From positions 1 to 64,000 of the forward strand of contig NZ_WUUS01000012.1 of assembly GCF_009831625.1 (NCBI RefSeq): a DNA stretch of 64,000 bases, written 5' to 3'. Position 1 is the first letter of the stretch, and each line of letters starts with the position of its first letter. The DNA comes from Halobaculum saliterrae. GTDB taxonomy: Archaea; Halobacteriota; Halobacteria; Halobacteriales; Haloferacaceae. The position numbers were made by a program, and so were the translations under genes. The notes beneath the pieces were generated by a model. That model searched no databases, was not told the DNA's origin, and was given only the letters and a program-made list of their open reading frames with translations. Shown here one piece after another: positions 42,691 to 51,196 of the stretch.

Positions 42691-43107
42691 TCAGGTTTCG
42701 TCCGCTCGTTCGACAGTGATGGTCAGGTCGCCCGATTCGTAGTCGGCCTCGAAGTCGACGGCGAACGCGTCCGCCTCGTAGGCGGCGTGGTAGGCGCGGT
42801 GCCTTGCGAGCGAGCCGGTGGCCTTGAAGTGGAAGAACGCGGCCGCCGTGTAGGGCTTGCTCTGTGTTTCGACCTGCGACTCGACGGATGCGGGGAGCGC
42901 GATCTGGGGCGTTGCCGTGTCGATACTCGCAGCGAACTCCTTCGCTTCCTCGACAGTTGCTTGCGAATGGGCCGGTGTCTCGCCGGTGAGCACGTTCACC
43001 GGGGTTTCCGTCTCGTCGGTGAACAGGACGTCTTCGAAGGTGTGTGTTCCGAGGATCGCCTCGGGATCCAACTCGCAGTCGTGAAACGGGTCGTCGTCTG
43101 AGGTCAT
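42691..43107 (-). CDS. Acidic hypothetical protein
   Basis: The 138-residue product (MTSDDDPFHDCELDPEAILG) has an Ala-rich helical middle (PYTAAAFFHFKATGSLARHR) and a strand end (GDLTITVERADET). Soluble and acidic; no family recognised. The promoter is a degenerate member of the shared design. Confidence 0.65.
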   Translation of the reverse strand: MTSDDDPFHDCELDPEAILGTHTFEDVLFTDETETPVNVLTGETPAHSQATVEEAKEFAASIDTATPQIALPASVESQVETQSKPYTAAAFFHFKATGSLARHRAYHAAYEADAFAVDFEADYESGDLTITVERADET

Positions 43108-43123
43108 CGAATCACGAGCCTAT

Positions 43124-43156
43124 GGCGGGGCTCACACATTCCGACCCCTGAAAAAC
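43124..43156 (-). promoter_or_regulatory. Degenerate T-box/GC-palindrome promoter
   Basis: Minus strand: GTTTTTCAGGGGTCGG with CCCC further on. The T-box is intact but the stem is weak. Confidence 0.4.
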
Positions 43157-43181
43157 AGCAGCTGCCACGAAGCAGATCGAC

Positions 43182-43844
43182 CTAGGAGTGGTTCAGGCTC
43201 GCCTTCTCGAAGGGTGATTCTCCGGTCGGAATGAGCAGCTCCTGTCGGTCTCCGACTCGCTCGGCCAGCTTCCGTTTCAGGTACTGTCTCGCCGTCGACG
43301 GCGTGAAGACGCCCTTGTCGAGCATGTCGCCGACGACGTCTTTGAGGGCCGCGAACTGGCCCTGCAGGTGGCCGTCGCCGACCGGCTCGCCGTCGTACCA
43401 GCGCACCGTCGCGAGCGCGCCGTTCCCGACCGTCTCTCCCTGTTCGACCGTCTCCGAGTCGTACTGGAGCCCGAACCACAGCGTCCGATAGGCGGTCACC
43501 TCGAACGTCGTCGACACCACGAAGAACGCCTCGTGGTGGAGGTAGTCGAGATGGTCCGCGACGATCTCGTCGAGGGTGAGCCCGGTGGCGCGGGGCTTCG
43601 GTTCGACGACCGTCGACGGCCGATCCTCGCCAGCGAGGTAGCCGTCGACGGCATCTGCCTCAAGGCCATCGGCCAGTTCAGCCAGCAGCTGTTTCGCCCA
43701 CTTGGAGTCGGTGTCGTCGCCACCGAATGGCGACTCAGCAGAGATTCGGTGCTTGAGCTTCAGATTCGCAGCGCCCCAATGAGAGTAGTGGAGCGTGTAT
43801 TGTCCGTCTGTGCGTTCGTACGCAACGAGTGCGCGATGTCCCAT
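43182..43844 (-). CDS. Conserved haloarchaeal protein (DUF6735-like)
   Basis: The 220-residue product starts MGHRALVAYERTDGQYTLHY, which I recognise from memory as the opening of the DUF6735 group; HYSHWGAANLKLKHRI is also characteristic. It is alpha/beta with no obvious catalytic set. Function unknown. It has a shared-type promoter. Confidence 0.7.
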   Translation of the reverse strand: MGHRALVAYERTDGQYTLHYSHWGAANLKLKHRISAESPFGGDDTDSKWAKQLLAELADGLEADAVDGYLAGEDRPSTVVEPKPRATGLTLDEIVADHLDYLHHEAFFVVSTTFEVTAYRTLWFGLQYDSETVEQGETVGNGALATVRWYDGEPVGDGHLQGQFAALKDVVGDMLDKGVFTPSTARQYLKRKLAERVGDRQELLIPTGESPFEKASLNHS

Positions 43845-43880
43845 CGTGCAATCACCTCGCGGGACGACCGCGACTGGATC

Positions 43881-43910
43881 GCCCCGCACCCCTCCGGGGG
43901 GACGAACAAC
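43881..43910 (-). promoter_or_regulatory. T-box/GC-palindrome promoter
   Basis: Minus strand: GTTGTTCGTCCCCCCGGAGG then GGTGCGGGGC, 37 bases before the start at 43844. Confidence 0.6.
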
Positions 43911-43911
43911 A

Positions 43912-44292
43912 CTACCCGTCGATCGGCTCGAGGCAAGTGAGGTCCGCGTGGAGGACCTCTCCGTCGCGAACGACGTACCGCTTGGCCAGGACGGGGAAGC
44001 GGCACTTGGTAAACCCCGCTGTCTGGATATCGAGTTCCTCGTTGGCTTCGATATGGTCGGCGAGTTCTCGCAAGAACTCGTGGGTTACGATGCCACCCTC
44101 GTAGTCCGGGAGGCCGTTCTCCCGCGCCTCGTACACCTCGAAGTCGTCGTACCCCCAGATAGTGAGCTCCCCCTCCTCCGTGACCTCCCAGTCGAGCGTC
44201 CCGAAGCAGTAGCACTCACAGAGCTCGCGGACTGCCTGCGGATCCGATACGATCGCGCCGGTCGATGTCGTCGCAGCTTGTAGTGTCGCCAT
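43912..44292 (-). CDS. Acidic hypothetical protein
   Basis: The 126-residue product starts MATLQAATTSTGAIVSDPQA. It has CECYC near residue 25 and a strand-rich middle (ELTIWGYDDFEVYEARENGL). Haloarchaeal orphan of unknown role with a shared-type promoter. Confidence 0.65.
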   Translation of the reverse strand: MATLQAATTSTGAIVSDPQAVRELCECYCFGTLDWEVTEEGELTIWGYDDFEVYEARENGLPDYEGGIVTHEFLRELADHIEANEELDIQTAGFTKCRFPVLAKRYVVRDGEVLHADLTCLEPIDG

Positions 44293-44311
44293 GTCTGGAT
44301 CTCGCGGGGAA

Positions 44312-44343
44312 GCCCCCGCACCCCTTCTGGGGGGCGACAAAAT
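44312..44343 (-). promoter_or_regulatory. T-box/GC-palindrome promoter
   Basis: Minus strand: ATTTTGTCGCCCCCCAGAAG then GGGTGCGGGGGC, 20 bases before the start at 44292. Confidence 0.6.
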
Positions 44344-44381
44344 AGGCTCATCAGCCCTCTGTAACCGGGTCGGAGACGCCG

Positions 44382-44570
44382 TTACGTGTCTGCTCGGGCG
44401 TCTGTCCCGTCGCCGTCGGCTGGTCGAGTGAGAAGGCTCACCTCTTCCAGGAGAGCTCTTGCTCTCTCGACTCGTTCCTGATCTGCATCGTCCAGTCGGT
44501 CGATATCTAGGCGATTCAGGTTACTGAGCACGCAATGCATCCGGTAGCCCTGTTTGAACTCTTGCTCCAT
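44382..44570 (-). CDS. Small helical hypothetical protein
   Basis: The 62-residue product (MEQEFKQGYRMHCVLSNLNR) is a helical hairpin with an acidic tail. A TCTATC box lies about 31 bases upstream, fitting a leaderless start. Role unknown. Confidence 0.6.
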   Translation of the reverse strand: MEQEFKQGYRMHCVLSNLNRLDIDRLDDADQERVERARALLEEVSLLTRPADGDGTDARADT

Positions 44571-44573
44571 CGG

Positions 44574-44604
44574 AAGCGCCTCACCGCTCGCCGGCGCAGA
44601 TAGA
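44574..44604 (-). promoter_or_regulatory. T-box/GC-palindrome promoter
   Basis: Minus strand: GTCTATCTGCGCCGGCGAGC then GGTGAGGCGC; the stem immediately precedes the start at 44570. Confidence 0.5.
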
Positions 44605-44647
44605 CTCCCCTTCGAGACTGGCGTCGGGCTTGCAGGAGGTCACGGTA

Positions 44648-44690
44648 TTAACCACCGAAACCCGGAGCCATCTGTAGAGATGTTGGTTAA
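44648..44690. repeat. Dispersed dyad TTAACCAAC-N-GTTGGTTAA, copy 6
   Basis: Left arm TTAACCACC (one mismatch), right arm GTTGGTTAA at 44682-44690, spacer 25. It is 78 bases upstream of the minus-strand start at 44570. Confidence 0.7.
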
Positions 44691-44709
44691 TCGACGCCCA
44701 GCACTGCCC

Positions 44710-45591
44710 CTACTCGAGACTGGGTCCGTAGCGAGCTGCGCCACACACCTGGCACTCCCAGATCGGTTGTCCCGACCACGCCTCATCCGGGACCGACTCG
44801 TGGGTCTTGAACCGATGGGCGGTCGCCCGTCCACAGTCTCGACAGTCGAGGTTCTGCGTCGTCGGTACCGACGACACCTGGCGATCAGCCGCAGCCTCGC
44901 CTTTGGATTCGGTCAGTGCCATCGCTGGAACCAGCCACACCGCGTCATCGGCGTCGTCGCGGACCTCAGTGAGCCGTGATGCGTCGCGGATGCCCTCCCC
45001 ACGCTGGTCGTAGAGCCGCGTCGGGGCCTGCTCCTGACGCTCCGACGCTCCCTGCCCATGCCACCCAGCCCGGTCACGGGCGGCACTGAGAAGCCGCTCT
45101 CCCTCCTCTGACGACACCTGTACCGCGTCGGGGAGTGAGGGCCATTGCTCGGACAGCTGGCGCGCCGGCGCCTCGTCGAGATCGTAGATGAGCGTGTAGT
45201 CGTCGACGGCTGGCTCCGACTCGCTGGCAGAGAGGAGGTTCGCCGCGGCGCCGCCCTTCGCAACGGCTCCGTAGAACGTGGTCGACTCGACGATCAGGTG
45301 GACGATGCCGAGGAACGTCGTCGACGCTGGCTCGTCCGTGCTAATGGCATCACTTCCGAGATGGTTGGTGAGGCAGAATCGGCACTTTGTCTGGCCGTCT
45401 GGGACTGACGCCCCACAGGACCGGCACTCACCGTCGGTTACCGTCGGCGCATCGGGGTAGCCACCAGAGCTCGTCGCGACGCGTTGCCGTCGGGGGTCAC
45501 CTTCACACCCCTCGTCCAGCCTCGTGTCCGGAATGTGGGACGCCTCCCCGGTCGGCCGCAGTTCCTCAAAGTCGGAGTAACGACCGTTCAT
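44710..45591 (-). CDS. Hypothetical protein with two zinc ribbons
   Basis: The 293-residue product starts MNGRYSDFEELRPTGEASHI. It has a ribbon near residue 50 (CRSCGASVPDGQTKCRFC) and a second at the C-terminus (CRDCGRATAHRF...CQVCGAARYG). An Ala/Glu-rich middle separates them. Two terminal ribbons suggest nucleic-acid or protein scaffolding. Function unknown. Confidence 0.65.
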   Translation of the reverse strand: MNGRYSDFEELRPTGEASHIPDTRLDEGCEGDPRRQRVATSSGGYPDAPTVTDGECRSCGASVPDGQTKCRFCLTNHLGSDAISTDEPASTTFLGIVHLIVESTTFYGAVAKGGAAANLLSASESEPAVDDYTLIYDLDEAPARQLSEQWPSLPDAVQVSSEEGERLLSAARDRAGWHGQGASERQEQAPTRLYDQRGEGIRDASRLTEVRDDADDAVWLVPAMALTESKGEAAADRQVSSVPTTQNLDCRDCGRATAHRFKTHESVPDEAWSGQPIWECQVCGAARYGPSLE

Positions 45592-45685
45592 AGAGTAGTC
45601 TACAGAGAACATGGCTCGTCTTCGTGTTTAAATCGTAGCGTGGATAGAACGATGTACAGTACAGACGGAGAGACAGTGATCTGCC

Positions 45686-46612
45686 TCAGGCGACCTGTTC
45701 CTCCAACGTATCCCGGTGTGCCCGGACGGTCGCCTTCGAGGCGTTCGCCACGTCCGCGGCCTCGGATTGCGTCAGCCATCGGCCCCCTTCGCGACCGGCC
45801 TTGTAGAGGCAGGCTGCGGCGAACCCGGCCGGATGAACGCCCGTCGTGACGCCTCGCTCCTCGGCCTGTTCCGCGAGGGCTCGGGCCCGCTGTCGGATTT
45901 CGTCCGGACACTCGAGGTCCGAGGCGAGTCGTGGTACGAACATGCTTGGAGAGACGGGCTCGGCAGGGAGGCCCAGCTCTTCGTTCAGCGTTTTGTACGC
46001 GTTCGTGACCCGTGACTCCGCGACGCGGGCCATCTCGCTGACATCGTCCACTAACCGCGAGAGGCCGTTGCACCGGCAGGCCCCGTAGACGCTGGCCGCG
46101 GCGATGGCCTCGATGGATCTGCCTCGAAGCAGATCCTCGTTCTGGGCGCTCCGGAAGAGTTGGCACGCCTGGTCGCGGACCGAATCGGAGAGCTCGAGCG
46201 CGCTCGCCAGCCGACGCACTTCGCCCAGGCCGTGGGCGAGATTCCGTTCCGCTTTCGACCGCCAGCGGCCACGGGTCTGCTCACGACGCATCCGCGCGAG
46301 TCGCCGTCGCTTCTGCCCAGAGATCTCGTTCCCGTTCGCGTCGGTGCCGCGACCGATTTCCGTCGACAGGCCGCGATCGTGGCGAGCCGCAGTGAGTGGG
46401 GCGCCCGTTCGCTCGCGCTCCTTGTCGTCGTACGCCCGCCACTCCGGCCCGTGATCGATACGCTGTTCTTCGATGACCAGGCCACAGTCCTCGCAGACCG
46501 TTTCGACCGCGTTCGTGGTGACTCGGCCCTCGCACTCGGGGCATTGGTTTGCACTCGATTCCGTTTGGACGTCTTCGTCGAATCCGCTTTCGTAGATGTC
46601 TCTGGTTGCCAT
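45686..46612 (-). CDS. tfb: Transcription initiation factor B (TFB)
   Basis: The 308-residue product starts MATRDIYESGFDEDVQ. It has the N-terminal zinc ribbon (CPECEGRVTTNAVETVCEDC), the B-finger region (EWRAYDDKERERTGAPLT) and two cyclin-like repeats (LFRSAQNEDLLRGRSIEAIA; EERGVTTGVHPAGFAAACLY). The C-terminal helix-turn-helix LTQSEAADVANASKATVRAH contacts the BRE. Haloarchaea carry several TFBs with distinct promoter preference, and plasmid-borne copies are known. Here it shares the promoter design of the accessory array. Confidence 0.92.
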   Translation of the reverse strand: MATRDIYESGFDEDVQTESSANQCPECEGRVTTNAVETVCEDCGLVIEEQRIDHGPEWRAYDDKERERTGAPLTAARHDRGLSTEIGRGTDANGNEISGQKRRRLARMRREQTRGRWRSKAERNLAHGLGEVRRLASALELSDSVRDQACQLFRSAQNEDLLRGRSIEAIAAASVYGACRCNGLSRLVDDVSEMARVAESRVTNAYKTLNEELGLPAEPVSPSMFVPRLASDLECPDEIRQRARALAEQAEERGVTTGVHPAGFAAACLYKAGREGGRWLTQSEAADVANASKATVRAHRDTLEEQVA

Positions 46613-46650
46613 CGTTCTCACCGTGTTCAGGGAACTCGCCAGTACAGTGA

Positions 46651-46680
46651 GCCCCTCACCCATCGAGGGGATGATAGAAA
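46651..46680 (-). promoter_or_regulatory. T-box/GC-palindrome promoter (TFB gene)
   Basis: Minus strand: TTTCTATCATCCCCTCGATG then GGTGAGGGGC; CCCCTC and GAGGGG form the stem, 39 bases before the start at 46612. Confidence 0.5.
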
Positions 46681-46784
46681 CCAACCCTCACATCGGCCGT
46701 GGGAAAATCTGAAACGAAGTCAGACCTATTTCCGATATTCTCCACGGAAGAACATTGAAGTGGAATGTAGTCGAATTCGTGGCC

Positions 46785-47339
46785 ATGCTAGACATACGTG
46801 GATTACTGAAGTGGTCATACGGTTTCGAGCGACGTCACCACATCCTTGTGGGTGCTGCAGGCATCGGTGGGATCGATCTTTACTTGGCGAACCTCAATGG
46901 AACCGTCCACCCGATACTCGCGTTCCTCGCTATCCTCTCACCGTTCGCCGCACTAATCGCACTCACTAAGTCGCCCATTGATGAGTTAACAACGCTGTCA
47001 GTTTGGGCCCTTCTCGCACTATTCGGTGGTGGAGCGATCAAACTGTTCGTCCATCCCTATATCGCACCAGGTATGACACTCGACCAGTTTACCGCAGCGA
47101 ACCCAGTAGGAATGGCGATTACAGTAGTAACTGCTGTTGCTATGGTGACCCTTATTGAGGCGGTGATGGTGTTCCTTGGTAAGAAGATATATCACCGGAA
47201 GACCGGTGGCTCCGGTGGTTCCGCAGACACACCCGAAGAACGGGTGCTTACCGAAGAAGAGTATGAGGACTTCGAGCCAATTGAATACACCAAGAGGATC
47301 CTCAACCGAATCACGTCTATCTCTCTCAGCGGAGTGTAG
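46785..47339 (+). CDS. Small membrane protein
   Basis: The 184-residue product starts MLDIRGLLKWSYGF. It has four likely membrane segments: HHILVGAAGIGGIDLYLANL, HPILAFLAILSPFAALIAL, VWALLALFGGGAIKLFV and GMAITVVTAVAMVTLIEAVM. The C-terminus is acidic and cytosolic (ERVLTEEEYEDFEPIEYTKR). No family recognised. Confidence 0.65.
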   Translation: MLDIRGLLKWSYGFERRHHILVGAAGIGGIDLYLANLNGTVHPILAFLAILSPFAALIALTKSPIDELTTLSVWALLALFGGGAIKLFVHPYIAPGMTLDQFTAANPVGMAITVVTAVAMVTLIEAVMVFLGKKIYHRKTGGSGGSADTPEERVLTEEEYEDFEPIEYTKRILNRITSISLSGV

Positions 47340-47440
47340 CCTGTCGAATCCTGACTTCGCTTCAGTAATTGTACTCCGACACCGCCAACTACAGGGCACG
47401 TCTGGCGAATTCGTTTCCACCCGATTGATGAGAAGCAGCA

Positions 47441-48673
47441 TTAGTCATCGGTCAAAATCTCGCGAAGACCAGGAGTCATCACGGTAGCTGCGATACCGGA
47501 AAGGGTCAAATCCTGGGTGAAGTAGTAGGACAAACCAACCATAAGACCCCCAATTACAGACTGCTGTGCACCTTTGGGCAGCCCGTTAAACCAAGCACGA
47601 GCGGGTCCAGTGCCCAGGATCGACTGAACCAACATCGCCGGGATCTCGAACGCCAGTTCCGTCGAGAACGCATCTGCCTTCGGCACCGCGGCATCCATCG
47701 TCGCATCAGCAGGCCTTGTCGTCGAACCTGACGATACCGACGTCTCCAATGATTCTGCCTCAACTGTGGTCGTAGAAGCCTCAGCAACAGCTGGAGTTCC
47801 GGTGGCGGGAGGACCTTCGACTCCCCTGGCGACAGCAGCGGCATTGATCGCAGGCTGAATTGAAGCAAGATCAGCGAAAATTGGCTCTGGAATCCGAATG
47901 TCCGCCATCGCATCCGAAAGTACCCCTGTGATTGCTGAGTTCACGATGGACTGCTGTAACTGGAGCTGTTTCGTCATATCCGGTAGACTGGCAGCGACTA
48001 AAGACGAAACCAAACGCTCCTGCCGAGCAATCATTGGCTCCGCGATGCTCGTGATCATACTCGCTTGCTGAGCGGCAATAGGTTCCGTGATATTCGCGAG
48101 GATACTCGCCTGACTCGCGGTGAGCGGTTCCAAGATACTCTTTTCGAACCCCGCGATCGCACTGGCAGCCAATATCGATTCTGTAGGAAACGTGAGGCTA
48201 TCTGCTATCTGCTCACCAATCTCTGCAAAGTCCACCGCTGGTGGTGGGGTAGATGCCTCTGGGGGCTCTCCAATTGGCTCTTCGTCTAGGTTATGCTCTA
48301 GGTAGATCGCCCCAACGTACTCCCGTAGCAGATCTTCGATTGGCTCTTCCTCGTCATCATCCAGCTCTTCAGTAACGTCCTGGTCAAGCGAGAAAAACGC
48401 TCGGCCAGGCGTCGACGCTTTCACTGCCACTTCCTGCGGAGGCTCCTCAAAAATCAATCGATAGACTGTAACGGCCTCACTGATGCGTTCCTCGGGACGA
48501 TTCAGCTCATCAGATACAGCGTCAATATCCTCCAATTCCCGGTAGAGTTCGCCAGCTTCACGGATGGATTCCACCCACTCGAAGGAAACTTGCTCCCGGC
48601 GCTCCCTTCGCCGTTCCTCAATCGACTCCATGAACTCGTCAAAATTAAGTTCCTCAGCCTCTTCCTCAGCCAT
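47441..48673 (-). CDS. Hypothetical protein with tandem amphipathic repeats and C-terminal hydrophobic end
   Basis: The 410-residue product has an acidic coiled-coil N-terminus (EFMESIEERRRERREQVSFE). The middle shows imperfect repeats: ILEPLTASQASILANITEPI, AAQQASMITSIAEPM, ARQERLVSSLVAASLPDM. A Thr/Ala-rich linker follows, and the C-terminal 60 residues are hydrophobic (SVIGGLMVGLSYYFTQDLTL). The repeats recall phage tail-tape or membrane-remodelling proteins only in form. No family recognised. The next gene is on the same strand 48 bases upstream. Confidence 0.65.
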   Translation of the reverse strand: MAEEEAEELNFDEFMESIEERRRERREQVSFEWVESIREAGELYRELEDIDAVSDELNRPEERISEAVTVYRLIFEEPPQEVAVKASTPGRAFFSLDQDVTEELDDDEEEPIEDLLREYVGAIYLEHNLDEEPIGEPPEASTPPPAVDFAEIGEQIADSLTFPTESILAASAIAGFEKSILEPLTASQASILANITEPIAAQQASMITSIAEPMIARQERLVSSLVAASLPDMTKQLQLQQSIVNSAITGVLSDAMADIRIPEPIFADLASIQPAINAAAVARGVEGPPATGTPAVAEASTTTVEAESLETSVSSGSTTRPADATMDAAVPKADAFSTELAFEIPAMLVQSILGTGPARAWFNGLPKGAQQSVIGGLMVGLSYYFTQDLTLSGIAATVMTPGLREILTDD

Positions 48674-48721
48674 TCTTACAAAGCAGTTAGAAATACGGGA
48701 CCATCAAGGCCCCGCTGAAAT

Positions 48722-49348
48722 TTAGATATCCGGCTCTGACAACGGGTATGGGAGCTGTTCAAGGAATCCCTCATCAGCGACCACGATCCCACCATAATCT
48801 CGGAGCCGGCACTCATCCTGGTAATTCCCCCACGCCTTGATTTGGTATATTTCAGGTTGACCAGTCGTCCGACCGTGGCTCACGAACTCCACGTTCGCCT
48901 CCTCGATTTTATCGGTTAGTGGCCCAAGCCGTTGCGTCACCTCCTGAGATTGAGGCAACGTTTCAGCATACGGCATCACAGTCCATAACGCGTCTTCGTG
49001 GTGATCGAGCACTGGGACAATTACGTCCTCCAGTGGTGCAAAATCGGTTAAAATGATCTCGTGCCAATTCGACATCCAGCCCTCCGTATACTCTTGGGGA
49101 TATAGTGCCTCATCCGTCCCAGAGTTCCCGGATTCAGGGAGAGCGAACTTTACTACGAGGCGGTCGACCCCGTCTGCTACTTTGGACGGAATTTCATATA
49201 CTGCCCGGCTATTTCCCTTCTCCAAGTACCGGAAATGCTCATTCAGTGTTTTATGTGCCCGCTCAAAGTCGTCCTGTTCATGGATTATCTCTGCCACCTT
49301 GTCGAACAGACTCTGGAACGAATCGTCGACAATACCTGATGGTTCCAT
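48722..49348 (-). CDS. Kinase-fold-like hypothetical protein lacking a clear catalytic loop
   Basis: The 208-residue product has a block resembling the kinase N-lobe: YLEKGNSRAVYEIPSK (Gly loop) and RLVVKFALPE (Lys), then a helix and VPVLDHHEDALWTVMPYAET like a hinge. I find no HxDxxxxN loop; RDYGGIVVAD near the end may replace DFG. It could be a pseudokinase or a phage-type inhibitor. The resemblance is by eye only. Confidence 0.5.
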   Translation of the reverse strand: MEPSGIVDDSFQSLFDKVAEIIHEQDDFERAHKTLNEHFRYLEKGNSRAVYEIPSKVADGVDRLVVKFALPESGNSGTDEALYPQEYTEGWMSNWHEIILTDFAPLEDVIVPVLDHHEDALWTVMPYAETLPQSQEVTQRLGPLTDKIEEANVEFVSHGRTTGQPEIYQIKAWGNYQDECRLRDYGGIVVADEGFLEQLPYPLSEPDI

Positions 49349-49510
49349 ATTACCGAACGATATCTGCTGCCAGAAAGTAAACCCCGAACACTTGTCTTCT
49401 CTTTCCAGATCCGACTCAAGTCACCTGGATGGTCACTCCTTCACAAGGTTTCTGGACTGGATAAAAAACCGGTTCTCGAGGTTGTGGCTGCGCGCGCAGT
49501 GACCGTAGGG

Positions 49511-49554
49511 AGCGAGCACGGAGCGGAGGGTGGGGCGGCGGGGCTTGGGCCGGT
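49511..49554. repeat. GC-rich intergenic repeat, copy A
   Basis: It contains GCGAGCACGGAGCGGAGGG and GGGCTTGGGCCGGT, related to copies at 50831 and 52011. Non-coding. Confidence 0.4.
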
Positions 49555-49589
49555 CCGGCAACAGCAAAAAAGAGGGTTGCCTCGACTGG

Positions 49590-50456
49590 CTATTCTTCCC
49601 ACCACCGACCGCGCTCTGGGAACTCGATCCGAGACCACCCGGTCAGCGCGATTGAGCACCGACCTTCGTACCAATTCTTGGCTGCTGCCCGGAACCGCAC
49701 TGTCTGACCTTCACGCACCACCGTCTGCCCGGATTTCTCCCAGCAGGTGAACTTGATTTTCCCGCTATCATCCGCTATCAGCCCGACTTGCTGGATGCTC
49801 GTTGAGGAAGGCTCCCAGAGCGTCTCGATCGTTCCTTCGACCGTCACCTCCCCGACCGGGACGTCCGGCACATCCGCGATGGGCACGATTGCCCCCGGAG
49901 CCGCCTTCAGTTCCTCGAGGGTCTCCAGCACTGCCTTCGTGACGTCCCGCCCGCGCGCCACCTTCTCGGCCAGCTGCTTTGCGACGACCGCTCTCGACCA
50001 GCCGCCCTGCACTTCGTCGCTGATCCGCATCGCCTGCTTGTTGACCGCCGCGAGTTCGTCTTGCGTCAGCTCTTCTCGGGGATCCGTGCGCTCCGTCGGC
50101 GCCGGCTCGTCACGGCTACACAGCTCGCTGACGGCCTCACGCGTGCGCTGCTCCCGACCGTCCTGCGTCCCGAGTTCGGCCTGGGCACTGATGCGCTCCA
50201 GTTCGGCTTCCCGCGCCTGAATGCGCTCCTCCTGTTCGAGGGTGACGCCGTGAATCCGGTCCTCGCTCGTGTCCGCGATCCCGTCCGGGTGGTTTGCATC
50301 CACCTTCGCCTGCGTCTCCTGCTCGACCGTCGCCTCGAACTCCGGCGTCTCGTCGACGACCGGGAAGCCGTCTTCATCGACCGCCTGCTCGCCCGCTTTC
50401 TCGAATGCCTGTTCATCCACCGAAACGACCTTTCCGCTTGCGTTGTTACTAGACAT
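49590..50456 (-). CDS. RPA/SSB-like OB-fold protein
   Basis: The 288-residue product starts MSSNNASGKVVSVDEQAFEK. The N-terminal 120 residues are acidic and helical; the C-terminal part is an OB-fold (VPVGEVTVEGTIETLWEPSS, IQQVGLIADDSGKIKFTCWE, VREGQTVRFRAAAKNWYEGR). This matches single-stranded DNA-binding proteins of the haloarchaeal RPA type. An AATCAC/GTGATT dyad at 50460-50478 directly precedes the start. It may serve the plasmid primase/polymerase system. Confidence 0.8.
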   Translation of the reverse strand: MSSNNASGKVVSVDEQAFEKAGEQAVDEDGFPVVDETPEFEATVEQETQAKVDANHPDGIADTSEDRIHGVTLEQEERIQAREAELERISAQAELGTQDGREQRTREAVSELCSRDEPAPTERTDPREELTQDELAAVNKQAMRISDEVQGGWSRAVVAKQLAEKVARGRDVTKAVLETLEELKAAPGAIVPIADVPDVPVGEVTVEGTIETLWEPSSTSIQQVGLIADDSGKIKFTCWEKSGQTVVREGQTVRFRAAAKNWYEGRCSIALTGWSRIEFPERGRWWEE

Positions 50457-50559
50457 TGGAATCACTCACAAGGTGATTTCCGACGAAGGCGCTCACGCGC
50501 CGACACCGCGATGCTCCTACATCGCGGTTTTCCGACGAGAACGATCGACAGAACCATCT

Positions 50560-50615
50560 GCGCGCTCTCGCTCGCGCCTTCGCGAGCGCCCTACCGGGCG
50601 CGAGCGAGAGCGCGC
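50560..50615. repeat. Perfect 19-bp inverted repeat (hairpin)
   Basis: Arms GCGCGCTCTCGCTCGCGCC and its exact complement at 50597-50615, loop 18 bases. It is far more stable than the promoter palindromes. Confidence 0.8.
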
Positions 50616-50830
50616 CTGCATGAGGTGGCCCCAACCAGCACCGCGCGCCGACCCGCCCGGAGCGAGCGGCCAGCGCATTCCCCGTTCGCCGCGACGCAAC
50701 CACGTCCGTCGCGGTCGGCTTCGCCGAGGTCCGCAGGACCCGAACGGGTGAAGCGCTGGCGTCGAGGGCACATTTACTTTAGCCCGGCAGTCCGCCCGCT
50801 ACTGCAGGCAGACCGCCCGGAATGGTCGGT

Positions 50831-50880
50831 CGCGAGCGACGCGGAGGGCGGAACGCGGCGAGCGGTGCGAGCCGTAGAGT
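50831..50880. repeat. GC-rich intergenic repeat, copy B
   Basis: CGCGAGCGACGCGGAGGGCG at the left end aligns with CGCGAGCAATGCGGAGGGCG at 52015, and both end near GCCGTAG or GCCGGTAG. Confidence 0.5.
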
Positions 50881-51196
50881 ACCACATCAGCCAACCGATG
50901 GAGCGCGTTGATTCCACAAGGAACCCTGGGCGGGACTGAAAGGGGCCGGACGCTCGCCGTGCCCCGACGACGCAAGCACCGCAGGAACGAGGCGCGCAGC
51001 GAGTCGCGGCCGTCGAGCGTCCGGGGGCTTTCGAGGTGACCACACCTGTCGCTAGACGCTGTGTGTCCTTCCAGAGGACGTTCGGCGGGAACTTCGGGGC
51101 TTCTCTACGGCTACCCGAAACGTATGATGGTTCCAGCACGATCAAGCAGCATATCCGTACTGCCCTCCGCTCCTGTGCTATCACGAAGACGGCTGG

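Larger units (their letters stand above)
50457..51196. other. 740-base gene-free, GC-rich region with strong hairpins
   Basis: Open frames here have compositions unlike salt-adapted proteins (Arg/Ser/Cys-rich), so I see no gene. It holds an 8-bp stem CCGCGATG/CATCGCGG followed by TTTT (50506-50531), the 19-bp hairpin at 50560-50615, GC repeat copy B and a stretch GGGACTGAAAGGGGCCGGAC near 50932. It may encode structured RNA or be a decayed element. Confidence 0.5.

Noticed and set aside
50774-51184. 136-residue minus-strand open frame
   Set aside because: Composition is rich in Arg, Ser and Cys with almost no acidic residues, unlike haloarchaeal proteins; it overlaps GC repeat copy B.
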